Positions 17,342 to 29,920 of a stretch of DNA of 64,000 nucleotides are shown one piece after another. The stretch is from Actinomadura sp. NAK00032 (lineage in GTDB: Bacteria > Actinomycetota > Actinomycetes > Streptosporangiales > Streptosporangiaceae). The stretch covers positions 3,906,001-3,970,000 of the forward strand of contig NZ_CP054932.1 of the NCBI RefSeq assembly GCF_013364275.1, written 5' to 3'. A model generated the notes under the pieces. It searched no databases, had not been told where the DNA came from, and was given only the letters and a program-made list of their open reading frames with translations. Position 1 is the stretch's first letter, and the number at the start of each line of letters is the position of its first letter. The position numbers and the translations under genes were made by a program.

Positions 17342-18691
17342 TCAGGCCGACTTGCGGTACAGCTCGGCCACCATGAACGCGAGATCGAGCGACTGGCCCC
17401 GGTTGAGCCGCGGGTCGCACGCCGTCTCGTACCGCTGGTGCAGGTCGGCCTCGGCGAGGCCGTGGCCGCCGCCGACGCATTCGGTGACGTCGTCGCCGGT
17501 GAACTCGATGTGGATGCCGCCCGGGTGGGTGCCGAGCGCCCGGTGCACCTCGAAGAAGCCGGCCACCTCGTCCAGGACGTCGTCCAGCCGCCGGGTCTTG
17601 TGCCCGCTGGGCGCCTCGAAGGTGTTGCCGTGCATCGGGTCGCAGATCCACGCGACCGGCGCGCCGCTCTGGCGCACCTTCTCGATCAGCGGCGGCAGCA
17701 CGTCGCGGATCCTACCGGCGCCCATCCGGGTGATGAAGGTGAGCCGGCCGGGCTCCCCGTCGGGGTTGAGCCGGTCGATCAGTTCCAGCGCGTCGTCGCC
17801 GGACGTCGTCGGGCCGAGCTTCACCCCGATCGGGTTGCGGATGTGGCGCAGGAACTCGACGTGGGCGCCGTCCAGCTGCCGGGTGCGCTCGCCGATCCAC
17901 AGGAAGTGCGCGGAGACGTCGTAGGGCAGCCCGCTCAGGTGGTCGATGCGGGTCAGCGCCCGCTCGTACTCCAGCAGCAGCGCCTCGTGGCTGGAGTAGA
18001 GCTCCACCTCCTGGAACTCGCCGGGGCTCGCCCCGCACGCCTTCATGAACGTCAGGGCCCGGTCGATCTCGCCGGCGAGCTGCTCGTAGCGGCGCCCCGC
18101 CGGGCTCTGCTGGACGAAGTCGCGGTTCCAGGCGTGCACCTGGCGCAGGTCGGCATAGCCGCCCTTGGTGAACGCCCGGCACAGGTTCAGCGTCACCGCC
18201 GAGCAGTGGTAGGCCTTCAGCAGCCGGTGCGGGTCGTTGCGGCGCGACGCGGCGTCGAACGCGAACCCGTTGACGGCGTCGCCCCGGTAGGCGGGCAGCT
18301 CCACGCCGCCGCGCACCTCCACGGGCTTGGACCGGGGCTTGGCGAACTGGCCCGCCAGCCGGCCGATCTTCACGACCGGCACGCTGGCCGCGTAGGTGAG
18401 CACGACGGCCATCTGCAGCAGCGTCTTCAGCTTGTTCTTCACCGCGTCGGCGTTCGACCCCTCGAACGTCTCGGCGCAGTCGCCGCCCTGCAGGACGAAC
18501 GCCTCACCGCGCGCCACGTCCGCGAGCTGCGCCTTGAGCTGGTCGCACTCGCCGGCGAAGACGAGGGGCGGCTGCGCCGCGAGCTCCGCGGCGACCGCGC
18601 GGACCTCGTCGGGATCGTCCCAATCGGGCTGCTGGAGGGCGGGGAGCGCGCGCCAGGCGTCGAGGTCCCCGGTGACGGCGGAGGTACTCAC
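17342..18691 (-). CDS. Class II 3-deoxy-7-phosphoheptulonate (DAHP) synthase
   Basis: The first enzyme of the shikimate pathway, joining phosphoenolpyruvate and erythrose 4-phosphate. The 449 residues match the plant/actinobacterial class II type: LVFAGECDQL, FVLQGGDCAETFE (metal-binding Cys), GRLAGQFAKPRS, CDPMHGNT and HIEFTGDDVTECVGG. The protein is full length. The GTG start has TAGCCT 6 nt upstream, suggesting a leaderless message. It is convergent with the partner-switch operon and lies downstream of the sigma factor gene, separated from it by a large hairpin. Confidence 0.95.
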   Translation of the reverse strand: MSTSAVTGDLDAWRALPALQQPDWDDPDEVRAVAAELAAQPPLVFAGECDQLKAQLADVARGEAFVLQGGDCAETFEGSNADAVKNKLKTLLQMAVVLTYAASVPVVKIGRLAGQFAKPRSKPVEVRGGVELPAYRGDAVNGFAFDAASRRNDPHRLLKAYHCSAVTLNLCRAFTKGGYADLRQVHAWNRDFVQQSPAGRRYEQLAGEIDRALTFMKACGASPGEFQEVELYSSHEALLLEYERALTRIDHLSGLPYDVSAHFLWIGERTRQLDGAHVEFLRHIRNPIGVKLGPTTSGDDALELIDRLNPDGEPGRLTFITRMGAGRIRDVLPPLIEKVRQSGAPVAWICDPMHGNTFEAPSGHKTRRLDDVLDEVAGFFEVHRALGTHPGGIHIEFTGDDVTECVGGGHGLAEADLHQRYETACDPRLNRGQSLDLAFMVAELYRKSA

Positions 18692-18697
18692 CCCAGA

Positions 18698-18703
18698 AGG
18701 CTA
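18698..18703 (-). promoter_or_regulatory. Putative -10 element for leaderless DAHP synthase transcript
   Basis: On the minus strand TAGCCT lies exactly 6 nt before the GTG start. This spacing would put the transcript start at the initiation codon. No convincing -35 is seen. Confidence 0.45.
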
Positions 18704-18729
18704 TGGCACCGCCCACCCCGCCCGGAACG

Positions 18730-18768
18730 GCGAACCGGGCGGGCCCCACTCGGGGCCGCCCGGTTCGC
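18730..18768 (-). terminator. Large GC hairpin after sigma factor gene
   Basis: The arms GCGAACCGGGCGG-GCCCC and GGGGC-CGCCCGGTTCGC pair over 17 bp with one bulged G and a 4-nt loop. It lies just downstream of the sigma gene stop and before the DAHP synthase start. There is no U tract, as is common for actinobacterial terminators. Confidence 0.6.
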
Positions 18769-18790
18769 GGTGGCTCGGGCTTGCGTGCCG

Positions 18791-19813
18791 TCAGGCGGCA
18801 CGGCTCCCGGCCGCCGCGGGCTCCCTGCGGGCGTCGGACGCGCCCGCTCCCCCCGGTGCGCCGGCCAGTGCCCTGCGGCCGCTCAGATCGGTCTCGTTCG
18901 CCAGCTGCCGCAGCCGCCGCAGCGAACGGTCGGTGATCTGCCGCACCCGGTTGTGGCTCAGGCCGTACCGGGCGCCGATCTGGGCGTAGGACAGCGGCTG
19001 GCCGCTGTCCATCCCGAACCTGGCGCGCAGGATCGCGGACTCGCGTTCCGGCAGCCGGTCGAGCAGCCGCGCGAGGCCCTCGATGTCGTCCAGCGCGAGG
19101 ATCTCCGCCTCCGGCGTGACGGCCTCCGGGTCCTCCAGGAGGTCGCCCATCGACGTCTCGCCGGCGTCGTCGACGGTCGCGTCCAGGCTCGCCGGGTCGC
19201 GCCGCCAGCGCAGCAGCTCGTCCACATGGTCGGCGTCGGCGCCGATGGTCCCCGCGAGCTCCTCGCGGGTCGGCTCCCTGCCGAGTTCACGGCCCAGCTG
19301 GCGCTCCGCGCGCCGCAGCCGGGAGAGTTCCTCCTCGACGTGGACCGGCAGCCGGATGGTGCGGGCGGTGTGGCTGAGCCCGCGGCCGATCGCCTGTCTG
19401 ATCCACCATGTCGCATATGTGGAGAACTTGAAGCCCCGGCGGTAGTCGAACTTCTCCACCGCGCGCATCAGCCCCAGGTTCCCCTCTTGAATGAGGTCGA
19501 TGAGGGGCAACGAGTCGGTCGGGTATTTCCGGGCGATCGAGACCACGAGCCGCAAGTTGGCCTCGACGAAACGCTGCTTCGCGCGCAGCCCCGCCGCGGC
19601 CAGCTCCTCCAGCTCCTCGCGGGTGGCGCCCGCGGGCACCCTCCCGTCCTCGAGGAGCTGCTCGGCGTACAGGCCCCCTTCGATCGCCTTGGCCAGATCG
19701 ACCTCCTCCTGCGCGTCGAGCAGGGGGGTACGGCCGATCCGGTCGAGGTACGCCCCGACGAGATCCTTGTCGGGGACGTCGACCCTGTCGCCCTTGGTAC
19801 GGGTTGCAGCCAT
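18791..19813 (-). CDS. RNA polymerase sigma factor, group 1/2 sigma-70 (HrdB/HrdD-like)
   Basis: A 340-residue sigma-70 factor lacking the long region 1.1 of the principal factor. Region 1.2 is DLVGAYLDRIGRTPLL. Region 2 has RFVEANLRLVVSIARKY, the core-binding LIDLIQEGNLGLMRAV and the RpoD-box FDYRRGFKFSTYATWWIRQA. Region 3 follows, and region 4.2 is LSYAQIGARYGLSHNRVRQI. The intact 2.4 and 4.2 helices predict housekeeping-like promoters. The length fits group 2 factors such as HrdD or SigB. The start is MAATRTKG, preceded by GGAGAAGGGT; longer in-frame starts run into the thioredoxin promoter. It is divergent from trxA and could be tuned by the nearby partner switch, though group 2 factors are not usual RsbW clients. 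Confidence 0.9.
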   Translation of the reverse strand: MAATRTKGDRVDVPDKDLVGAYLDRIGRTPLLDAQEEVDLAKAIEGGLYAEQLLEDGRVPAGATREELEELAAAGLRAKQRFVEANLRLVVSIARKYPTDSLPLIDLIQEGNLGLMRAVEKFDYRRGFKFSTYATWWIRQAIGRGLSHTARTIRLPVHVEEELSRLRRAERQLGRELGREPTREELAGTIGADADHVDELLRWRRDPASLDATVDDAGETSMGDLLEDPEAVTPEAEILALDDIEGLARLLDRLPERESAILRARFGMDSGQPLSYAQIGARYGLSHNRVRQITDRSLRRLRQLANETDLSGRRALAGAPGGAGASDARREPAAAGSRAA

Positions 19814-19943
19814 CCTGACCCTTCTCCGGTGCGATCTCCCTAAGGGGAGAACGCTAATTACCGCTCTGTGATTCCCGGGTGGGGAATACTGCGAGGCTGT
19901 GAGCCGCTCTACGACCTGATACCCCGATCGAGGAGAAACCGAC

Positions 19944-20297
19944 ATGGCGACCGTCACACTCACCGCTGACAACTTCGACGAGGTGGCTCAGGCCGAGGGC
20001 ATCGTGCTCGTCGACTTCTGGGCCGAGTGGTGCGGTCCGTGCAAGCGCTTCGCGCCGGTCTTCGAGAAGTCGGCGGACAAGCACGCGGACATCGTGTTCG
20101 GGAAGGTCGACACCGACGCCGAGGCGGAGCTGTCGCAGCGGTTCGGCATCCGGTCCATTCCCACGCTGATGGCGATCCGGGACGGGCTCATCGTGTTCGC
20201 CGAGCCGGGCGCGGTGCCCGAGCCGGTGCTGGAGAACGTGATCGAGCAGGTCCGCGGCCTCGACATGGAGGACGTCCGCCGGCGCGCGGAGTCCTGA
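19944..20297 (+). CDS. trxA: Thioredoxin
   Basis: A 117-residue cytosolic thioredoxin, a disulphide reductant fed by thioredoxin reductase. The active site WCGPCK has Cys30 and Cys33, the buried Asp lies in LVDFWAEW, and the cis-Pro is in RSIPTLM. There is no signal peptide. The C-terminal tail is about ten residues longer than in minimal thioredoxins. GAGGAGA precedes the ATG. The gene is divergent from the sigma factor gene across 130 nt and appears monocistronic, being followed by a hairpin. Confidence 0.93.
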   Translation: MATVTLTADNFDEVAQAEGIVLVDFWAEWCGPCKRFAPVFEKSADKHADIVFGKVDTDAEAELSQRFGIRSIPTLMAIRDGLIVFAEPGAVPEPVLENVIEQVRGLDMEDVRRRAES

Positions 20298-20302
20298 GCC
20301 GT

Positions 20303-20337
20303 CCCGCCGCGCGCCCCCGGGCGCCGCTCGCGGCGGG
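20303..20337 (+). terminator. Hairpin downstream of thioredoxin
   Basis: A 9-bp perfect stem, CCCGCCGCG / CGCGGCGGG, with a 17-nt GC-rich loop, begins just after the trxA stop and is followed by TTG. It is a plausible terminator without a long U tract. Confidence 0.5.
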
Positions 20338-20447
20338 TTGCGCCGAGCCGACGGCCCGACGACGCCCGGACGGCGAGTGCGCGGCACGAGGGCAAAGAAC
20401 GGGGCGGCGGCGCCCGACTCCGGGCCGGCATGGACGATGATGGACGG

Positions 20448-21281
20448 ATGCTCGCCGATGTCGTCGCTTGCCTGGTGTGCCCCGTGTGCGGAGCCGACCT
20501 CGAACTGGCCGGCCGCGGACTTGCCTGCCCCGGCGGGCATACCTTCGACATCGCGCGGCAGGGGTACGCGAACCTGCTGCCGGGCAACGCCCGTCCGGGC
20601 ACGGCCGACACCCCCGAGATGGTCCGCGCGCGAGACGCGTTCCTGAAGGCGGGCCATTTCGCCGAGCCGGCCGACCGCCTGGCCCTCGCGGTGTCCCGCG
20701 CGGCCCCGTCCTTCGTCGTCGACGCGGGCGCCGGCACCGGGTACTACCTGGGCCGGATCCTCGACCGGGCGCCCGGTGCGGTCGGCCTCGCACTGGACAT
20801 CTCCAAGCACGCGGCCAGGCGCGCCGCCAAGGCCCACGCCCGGGCGGGCGCCGTAGTCGCGGACCTGTGGCGCCCCCTCCCGCTGCGCGACGGCGCGGCG
20901 GACACCGTCGTCAACGTCTTCGCGCCGCGCAACGCGGCCGAGTTCCACCGCGTGCTCCGCGACGACGGGCTCCTGTTCACCGTGACCCCGTCGCCCCGGC
21001 ACCTCGCCACCTTGGTGGAGCCGCTCGGGCTCCTCACGATCGACAAGCGCAAGGCCGAGCGGATGGACGCCGCGCTCGCGGGCTACTTCAAGTTCGATTC
21101 GCGCCAGGAGATCGAGACCGAGGCCGTCCTGACCCACGACGAGATCACCACGCTGGTCGGGATGGGGCCGAGCGCGCACCACGTCCCGCCCGATCTGCTT
21201 CGCGATCGGCTGCGGCCGCTACCGGACCCGCTGACCGCTCCGCTGTCCTTCGTCCTGTCGACGTACCGGCGGCTCGTGTAG
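20448..21281 (+). CDS. rlmA: Putative 23S rRNA (guanine-N1)-methyltransferase, RlmA family
   Basis: A 277-residue protein of the RlmA/TlrB type that methylates G745 or G748 in helix 35 of 23S rRNA near the peptide tunnel. The N-terminal zinc ribbon has CPVC, then CPGGHTFD. The SAM-binding motif is VVDAGAGTGYY, and VNVFAPRN matches the family motif. In Gram-positives this modification can give tylosin-class resistance. Two in-frame ATGs exist, at 20430 and 20448. I chose 20448 because GATGAT lies 6 nt upstream, as at other leaderless genes here. It is about 1.6 kb upstream of the rRNA operon. Its 3' end overlaps the end of the convergent Acg-like gene by 63 nt. Confidence 0.85.
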   Translation: MLADVVACLVCPVCGADLELAGRGLACPGGHTFDIARQGYANLLPGNARPGTADTPEMVRARDAFLKAGHFAEPADRLALAVSRAAPSFVVDAGAGTGYYLGRILDRAPGAVGLALDISKHAARRAAKAHARAGAVVADLWRPLPLRDGAADTVVNVFAPRNAAEFHRVLRDDGLLFTVTPSPRHLATLVEPLGLLTIDKRKAERMDAALAGYFKFDSRQEIETEAVLTHDEITTLVGMGPSAHHVPPDLLRDRLRPLPDPLTAPLSFVLSTYRRLV

Positions 21282-21986
21282 GCGGGCGTCCACGCTCTGG
21301 GTGAGTTCGAGCAGCACCTGGGGGACTTCGCCGGGCTCCGTCACGTCCCCGGCCTCGGCCTCCGGCATGTCGACCGCCTCGTACATGAACGAGACGGAGA
21401 CGGACCGGGCCGCACCGCTCAGCAGGAGGCGCTGGAGTGCCTGGCCGGCGCGCAGCCACTCGGCCGGGGAGTCGCCACGGGTCGTGAGGACGGCGCGCCG
21501 TCCCCTCGCCTCCGGGACATCGGGAAGCGGATGAAGGCCCGCTCCTTCCAGGCGCGCCGCCTCGCCCAGTTCGTTGACCAGGGCCAGGGGTGGCCGGAGC
21601 CCTGATGCGGGACGGTTGCCGGGGAAGGGCTTCAACGTCGCCGCGTACAGGAGTCGTTCGGCGCGGGTCACGCGGTGGCGTCCGGCCAGGCGCACCGAGG
21701 CGAGGACCGAGGGCCGCCCGGGGTCGGGCAGCAGCCGCACCACTGCCGCGTATCCGAGTTGGGCCGCGGCAAGACGCAGGTTGACGAGCGCGGCGCCGGA
21801 GCTGAGGTGGAGACCCCGCCCTACGGGGTCGTGCATCGACTTGAACCGGTCCGGGTCGGCGTGCAGCTCGATCGATCCGGGAACGACCTTGAACCGCCAG
21901 GCGTGCACGTCATGGATGGTCGGCCCCATCGTCGCGGCGACCACGAGGCGTTCCGCGGAAGCGCGGATGGCGACGGGCACATTCAC
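21219..21986 (-). CDS. Acg family FMN-binding oxidoreductase, shortened (possible decaying gene)
   Basis: A nitroreductase-like protein related to dormancy-associated Acg (Rv2032) proteins. The N-terminal half (VVAATMGPTIHDVHAWRF, IELHADPDR) and the C-terminal half (AVLTTRGDSPAEWLRAGQAL) match the family as I know it. At 255 residues it is well short of the usual 320-330. The segment between GAGLHPLPDVPEARGRR and AVLTT appears to lack about 50-60 residues. The last 25 residues (after LLELTQS) run antisense into the rlmA 3' end and look non-homologous. It may be non-functional or a shortened variant. The frame is intact. Confidence 0.65.
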   Translation of the reverse strand: MNVPVAIRASAERLVVAATMGPTIHDVHAWRFKVVPGSIELHADPDRFKSMHDPVGRGLHLSSGAALVNLRLAAAQLGYAAVVRLLPDPGRPSVLASVRLAGRHRVTRAERLLYAATLKPFPGNRPASGLRPPLALVNELGEAARLEGAGLHPLPDVPEARGRRAVLTTRGDSPAEWLRAGQALQRLLLSGAARSVSVSFMYEAVDMPEAEAGDVTEPGEVPQVLLELTQSVDARLHEPPVRRQDEGQRSGQRVR

Positions 21987-22183
21987 GAGGTGATCCTCCT
22001 GACCTCGGCGGACTGTTCGTGCCGGGAGCCGAGGCCCGCCTCCGGTCCGCAGGTCCGCAAGGCAGGCTGTCCGCGCACGCTACCCCACTGTGACCCGGCG
22101 CACGTAGTGCGTGAAAGGCGAGGTCAATGGGGGTGATGGTGTGCCGGGCTGACAAGAGCCGTGCGGGACCCGAGCGCTCCGAT

Positions 22184-22212
22184 TTGACGGTGCATGCGGG
22201 GGACCATAATGT
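22184..22212 (+). promoter_or_regulatory. rRNA operon promoter P1 (putative)
   Basis: TTGACG at 22184-22189 is followed by CATAAT at 22205-22210 (15-nt spacer), or TAATGT two bases further on (17-nt spacer). The first leader repeat begins 17 nt after CATAAT. It is about 660 nt upstream of the 16S gene. Confidence 0.55.
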
Positions 22213-22226
22213 CTGCCGTGCCCCGA

Positions 22227-22254
22227 GGGACGCGGGACGCCGCAAGGCGGCCGG
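22227..22254 (+). repeat. rRNA leader repeat copy 1
   Basis: A 28-nt element of consensus GGGAYGCRGGACG followed by an AGG(C/T)GGCCGG end. It is the first of three copies, each placed 17-19 nt after a putative -10 hexamer. Confidence 0.6.
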
Positions 22255-22295
22255 TCGCGGGGAGCCACCAGGAATAATCCGGCCGCAAGTTGGGT

Positions 22296-22301
22296 TATTC
22301 T
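22296..22301 (+). promoter_or_regulatory. rRNA operon promoter P2 -10 (putative)
   Basis: TATTCT lies 19 nt before the second leader repeat. No recognisable -35 stands 17-18 nt upstream (AATAAT occupies that place), so this promoter is inferred mainly from its position in the repeating unit. Confidence 0.35.
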
Positions 22302-22319
22302 GGAGTGGAAGCCCCAAAT

Positions 22320-22348
22320 GGGATGCAGGACGTCGACGAGGCGGCCGG
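22320..22348 (+). repeat. rRNA leader repeat copy 2
   Basis: A 29-nt copy beginning GGGATGCAGGACGTCGACGA and ending GGCGGCCGG, 93 nt downstream of copy 1. Confidence 0.6.
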
Positions 22349-22375
22349 CCCAGGGGACGGGACCTCCGAAATCGG

Positions 22376-22404
22376 TTCGAGCGGCGCTCGGGCTGGTGTA
22401 GGAT
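22376..22404 (+). promoter_or_regulatory. rRNA operon promoter P3 (putative)
   Basis: TTCGAG (22376-22381) and TAGGAT (22399-22404) are separated by 17 nt. The third leader repeat begins 17 nt after the -10. Confidence 0.55.
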
Positions 22405-22420
22405 ACCGAAAAGCCCAACA

Positions 22421-22448
22421 GGGATGCAGGACGCCGCGAGGTGGCCGG
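22421..22448 (+). repeat. rRNA leader repeat copy 3
   Basis: A 28-nt copy beginning GGGATGCAGGACGCCGCGAG and ending GTGGCCGG, 101 nt after copy 2. Confidence 0.6.
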
Positions 22449-22563
22449 CCCGCAGGGCGACTCCTACGGATCGATCGTCGCCAGGCTCAGTGCCTGGGGG
22501 TGAGTCGTCGCCGCGGGGGGACTGGGAAGCCTCCGACCGTCAAAAAGATCTTCGCGGATCGAC

Positions 22564-22591
22564 TTGACAGCGGGAGCGGAACAGGTAAGTT
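22564..22591 (+). promoter_or_regulatory. rRNA operon promoter P4 (proximal, strongest match)
   Basis: A perfect TTGACA at 22564-22569 and TAAGTT at 22586-22591 with a 16-nt spacer. No leader repeat follows this promoter. It is about 275 nt upstream of the mature 16S 5' end, the usual place for the main actinobacterial rRNA promoter. Confidence 0.65.
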
Positions 22592-22650
22592 AGAAGGGTT
22601 GCCCCGGAGCCGGGGTCCGCGAGAGCGGGGTTCGGCGCGGTGGGTGTCCG

Positions 22651-22680
22651 TTTCTTGAGAACTCAACAGCGTGTTAAAAG
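22651..22680 (+). promoter_or_regulatory. rRNA leader antitermination-type motif (boxA-like)
   Basis: The stretch TTTCTTGAGAACTCAACAGC followed by GTGTTAAAAG matches the conserved leader box that precedes 16S genes in actinobacteria and is thought to bind Nus factors. A second, related copy lies in the 16S-23S spacer. Confidence 0.6.
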
Positions 22681-22866
22681 CCAGTGCCTTTATCGGCTCG
22701 GTGCTCTCTTCGGGGAGTCCGGGTCGCCCCGTCGCCGTCAGCCCTTCCGGGTTGATGGTGGGGATTTCTTTGAGGCAATGCGCGACTCTTCGGAGTTGTG
22801 CTTTTGCTGGGATTTTCTTCGAGGTTTGGCCGGCTGGGGTTCGCCCCCCGGTTGGTCGTTTGGACC

Positions 22867-27893
<5,027 letters not shown>

Positions 27894-28048
27894 CTGAACG
27901 TTCAAAGCGAGTCGCTGCTACGAGTTTGTTCGCGTCCCTGTGTGGTTCTCAGGAAACAACCTGGAACCGCAGCACATAATTGAAGTATTCCGAGCCTGCC
28001 GGCTTGGACGTTGATTTGCCTACCCGTGTGCGGGTGGTGCGTTGAGAC

Positions 28049-28166
28049 GTTCGGTGGTTTTGGCGAAGGGGAAACACCCGGTCCCATCCCGAACCCGGAA
28101 GTTAAGCCCTTCAGCGCCGATGGTACTGCATGGGAGACTGTGTGGGAGAGTAGGACGCCGCCGGAC
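28049..28166 (+). rRNA. rrf: 5S ribosomal RNA
   Basis: About 118 nt, from GTTCGGTGGTTTTGGCGAAG to GAGTAGGACGCCGCCGGAC. The CCCGAACCCGGAAGTTAAGC and GCGCCGATGGTACTG segments are diagnostic, and the terminal helix can form. It lies 155 nt after the 23S, with no tRNA between or after. Confidence 0.95.
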
Positions 28167-28178
28167 ACATATTGCAGG

Positions 28179-28210
28179 AAGGCCCCGCCGTTACCGGCGG
28201 GGCCTTTCTC
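28179..28210 (+). terminator. rRNA operon intrinsic terminator
   Basis: A perfect 12-bp stem, AAGGCCCCGCCG / CGGCGGGGCCTT, with a TTAC loop, followed by TCTCATTTCT. It starts 12 nt after the 5S gene. Confidence 0.9.
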
Positions 28211-28381
28211 ATTTCTGGCGGCCATCTCAAGGTCGGCCGAGTGGGCACGGCGCTGCCGGAACGTGATCGCGAGGACCGCTTTTGTCAGTGGCTCGCAGGA
28301 GGATGGCGTCACAGAGATCCCGCACAGTGCTGGGCGCTGCGGTGATCTACGGGCCGTGTCGCCGACCTTTTCGGAGGAGCC

Positions 28382-29467
28382 ATGCTCAACGTCTCGTACG
28401 ACGACGTCAAGTGGGCCGAGTCGTTCAACGAGATCTACTGCTTCACCTTCATCAAGGGAGTCGGGGAAACCGAGGCGTTGTTGCGCCTGGGCGGCCTTCA
28501 GGACACGTTTCGTCCGCGTACCCAGCAGGAGGCGAGCGAGATGTACGACTCCTACGAGGCCGGTTACGCCAACGTCGCGTTCGCCCTGGATCTCGGTGGT
28601 TGGACGGTGCTGATCGAGCCTGGCGGCTACCAGGGAGCGCTCATCGAGCTGCTCAGGGCGCTGTCCCTGGGCACCGAGGCCGTGTCGGTGCGGCGGCACG
28701 ACTACGCCGACCACGGCTTCGGCTACGCCGTCGACGGGACGCTGGTCACCGGATTCGAGCCCACCTGGCCTGGCCGGCGCTGGGGCAGCGAGCCCGACCG
28801 CCTGGTGGGGAAGATGCGCACGGCGGGCCTGGACCCGGACCTCGATGACGAAGAGGACTTCGTGTCGGATCCTCACGTCCCGGCCCTCCTTCTCGCGGGT
28901 TTGATCACCGGCGTGCTCCAGCATCGGGACACCCTGTCCGGGCGGCTCATGTCCGCCGAGATCGAACCGTGGTTCAGCGCCGCCGAACCCTGGCTCGGCC
29001 ACGGGCCCGCAGACCCCGAAATGATCGCGGCTCTCGCCGCCGCGCCGCCGCACGTGCTCCGCTCCGTCGCCGCTCGGGAGACGGAGCGCCTGGCGTCCGT
29101 CCTCCACCTCGACGGGACCCCCGGTCTGGCCGAGGCGGTCGCCGCGGCCGAGCGAGGCGAGACGGTCAAGGTCTCGCCCACCTCCGAGCTCGGGGTGCAC
29201 GTCCGGTCCTGGCTGAAGCGGGCACATCAGGCGGGCCGATCGCTCAACGCCTCGTTCGACCGCGGCAACATGACGGACGATGAACGCACGGATGCCTACA
29301 TGCTGGGCTGGTTCGCGGGTGTGTTGCGGGCCGCGCTGTGGCCGGAGCCGCATGCCGCCGCCCGTGCCGTCCTCCACCCGCTCACGCAGGGCCCGCCCAG
29401 CCTCCGCGACCCCGCCCAGCAGAGCGCCATCCTGCACGAACTCCGAGGCGACGCGCGCCTTACCTGA
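28382..29467 (+). CDS. DUF6461-like protein of unknown function
   Basis: A 361-residue soluble protein. Its N-terminal part (WAESFNEIYCFTFIKGVGET, ALLRLGG, then ALDLGGWTVLIEPGGYQG and ALSLGTEAVSVRRHDYA) resembles the DUF6461 family of actinobacteria, proteins of unknown function often near immunity or polymorphic-locus genes. The second half is helical and not recognised. GGAGGAG precedes the ATG closely. The gene follows the rRNA terminator by about 170 nt and has its own start signals, so it is not part of the rRNA operon. The coding frame is intact and its codon use looks normal. Confidence 0.7.
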   Translation: MLNVSYDDVKWAESFNEIYCFTFIKGVGETEALLRLGGLQDTFRPRTQQEASEMYDSYEAGYANVAFALDLGGWTVLIEPGGYQGALIELLRALSLGTEAVSVRRHDYADHGFGYAVDGTLVTGFEPTWPGRRWGSEPDRLVGKMRTAGLDPDLDDEEDFVSDPHVPALLLAGLITGVLQHRDTLSGRLMSAEIEPWFSAAEPWLGHGPADPEMIAALAAAPPHVLRSVAARETERLASVLHLDGTPGLAEAVAAAERGETVKVSPTSELGVHVRSWLKRAHQAGRSLNASFDRGNMTDDERTDAYMLGWFAGVLRAALWPEPHAAARAVLHPLTQGPPSLRDPAQQSAILHELRGDARLT

Positions 29468-29920
29468 TCCGACCTGACGCCTACCCCCGGCCGTCGCCGC
29501 GACAACGGGGCCGATGCCCGCAGCGCGACGGCGAACGCTCCCGGGTGGGGTGCTCAGCCGGCCGCCGCATCCGACCCGCTCTTGAGTGGCAGCGCGCTTC
29601 GCATGGCACCGACCAGGCCGCGTGGGCGGAACTCGTCACTGGAGAAGCCTGACCCCGATTGGTCGCGTACCTCGGAGCACGACTAGAGGTCTGTACGCAT
29701 GGTGGGCTTCCGCCGTCTACCGCGAGGCGGGCCAGGGCGGCGGCGACGACGCTGCCGGGCAGACACCGCCGAGCAGCGATCGGGGCCTGCCCGTCGCGTC
29801 CCGCAGCGCCGAGGGTGATGGAGGTGTATCGGGTGCGGATGTCTAGGAAGTCGGTAGCGACGGCCGACCGTGCGAAGGCTCGTTTGCAGAGGGACGGCCC
29901 GGCGCGTCGTCGGGCCGGGG
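29468..29920. other. Gene-poor stretch, possible gene remnants
   Basis: No reading frame here has a start signal plus recognisable protein. On the plus strand at about 29682-29720 the translation RGLYAWWASAVYREAG recalls the beginning of actinobacterial GIY-YIG proteins, but it is not followed by family sequence in any frame. It is most likely decayed DNA next to the esterase pseudogene. Confidence 0.4.

Noticed and set aside
29586..29846. Possible GIY-YIG protein start (RGLYAWWA)
   Set aside because: Only about ten residues resemble the family and the rest does not continue in any frame.
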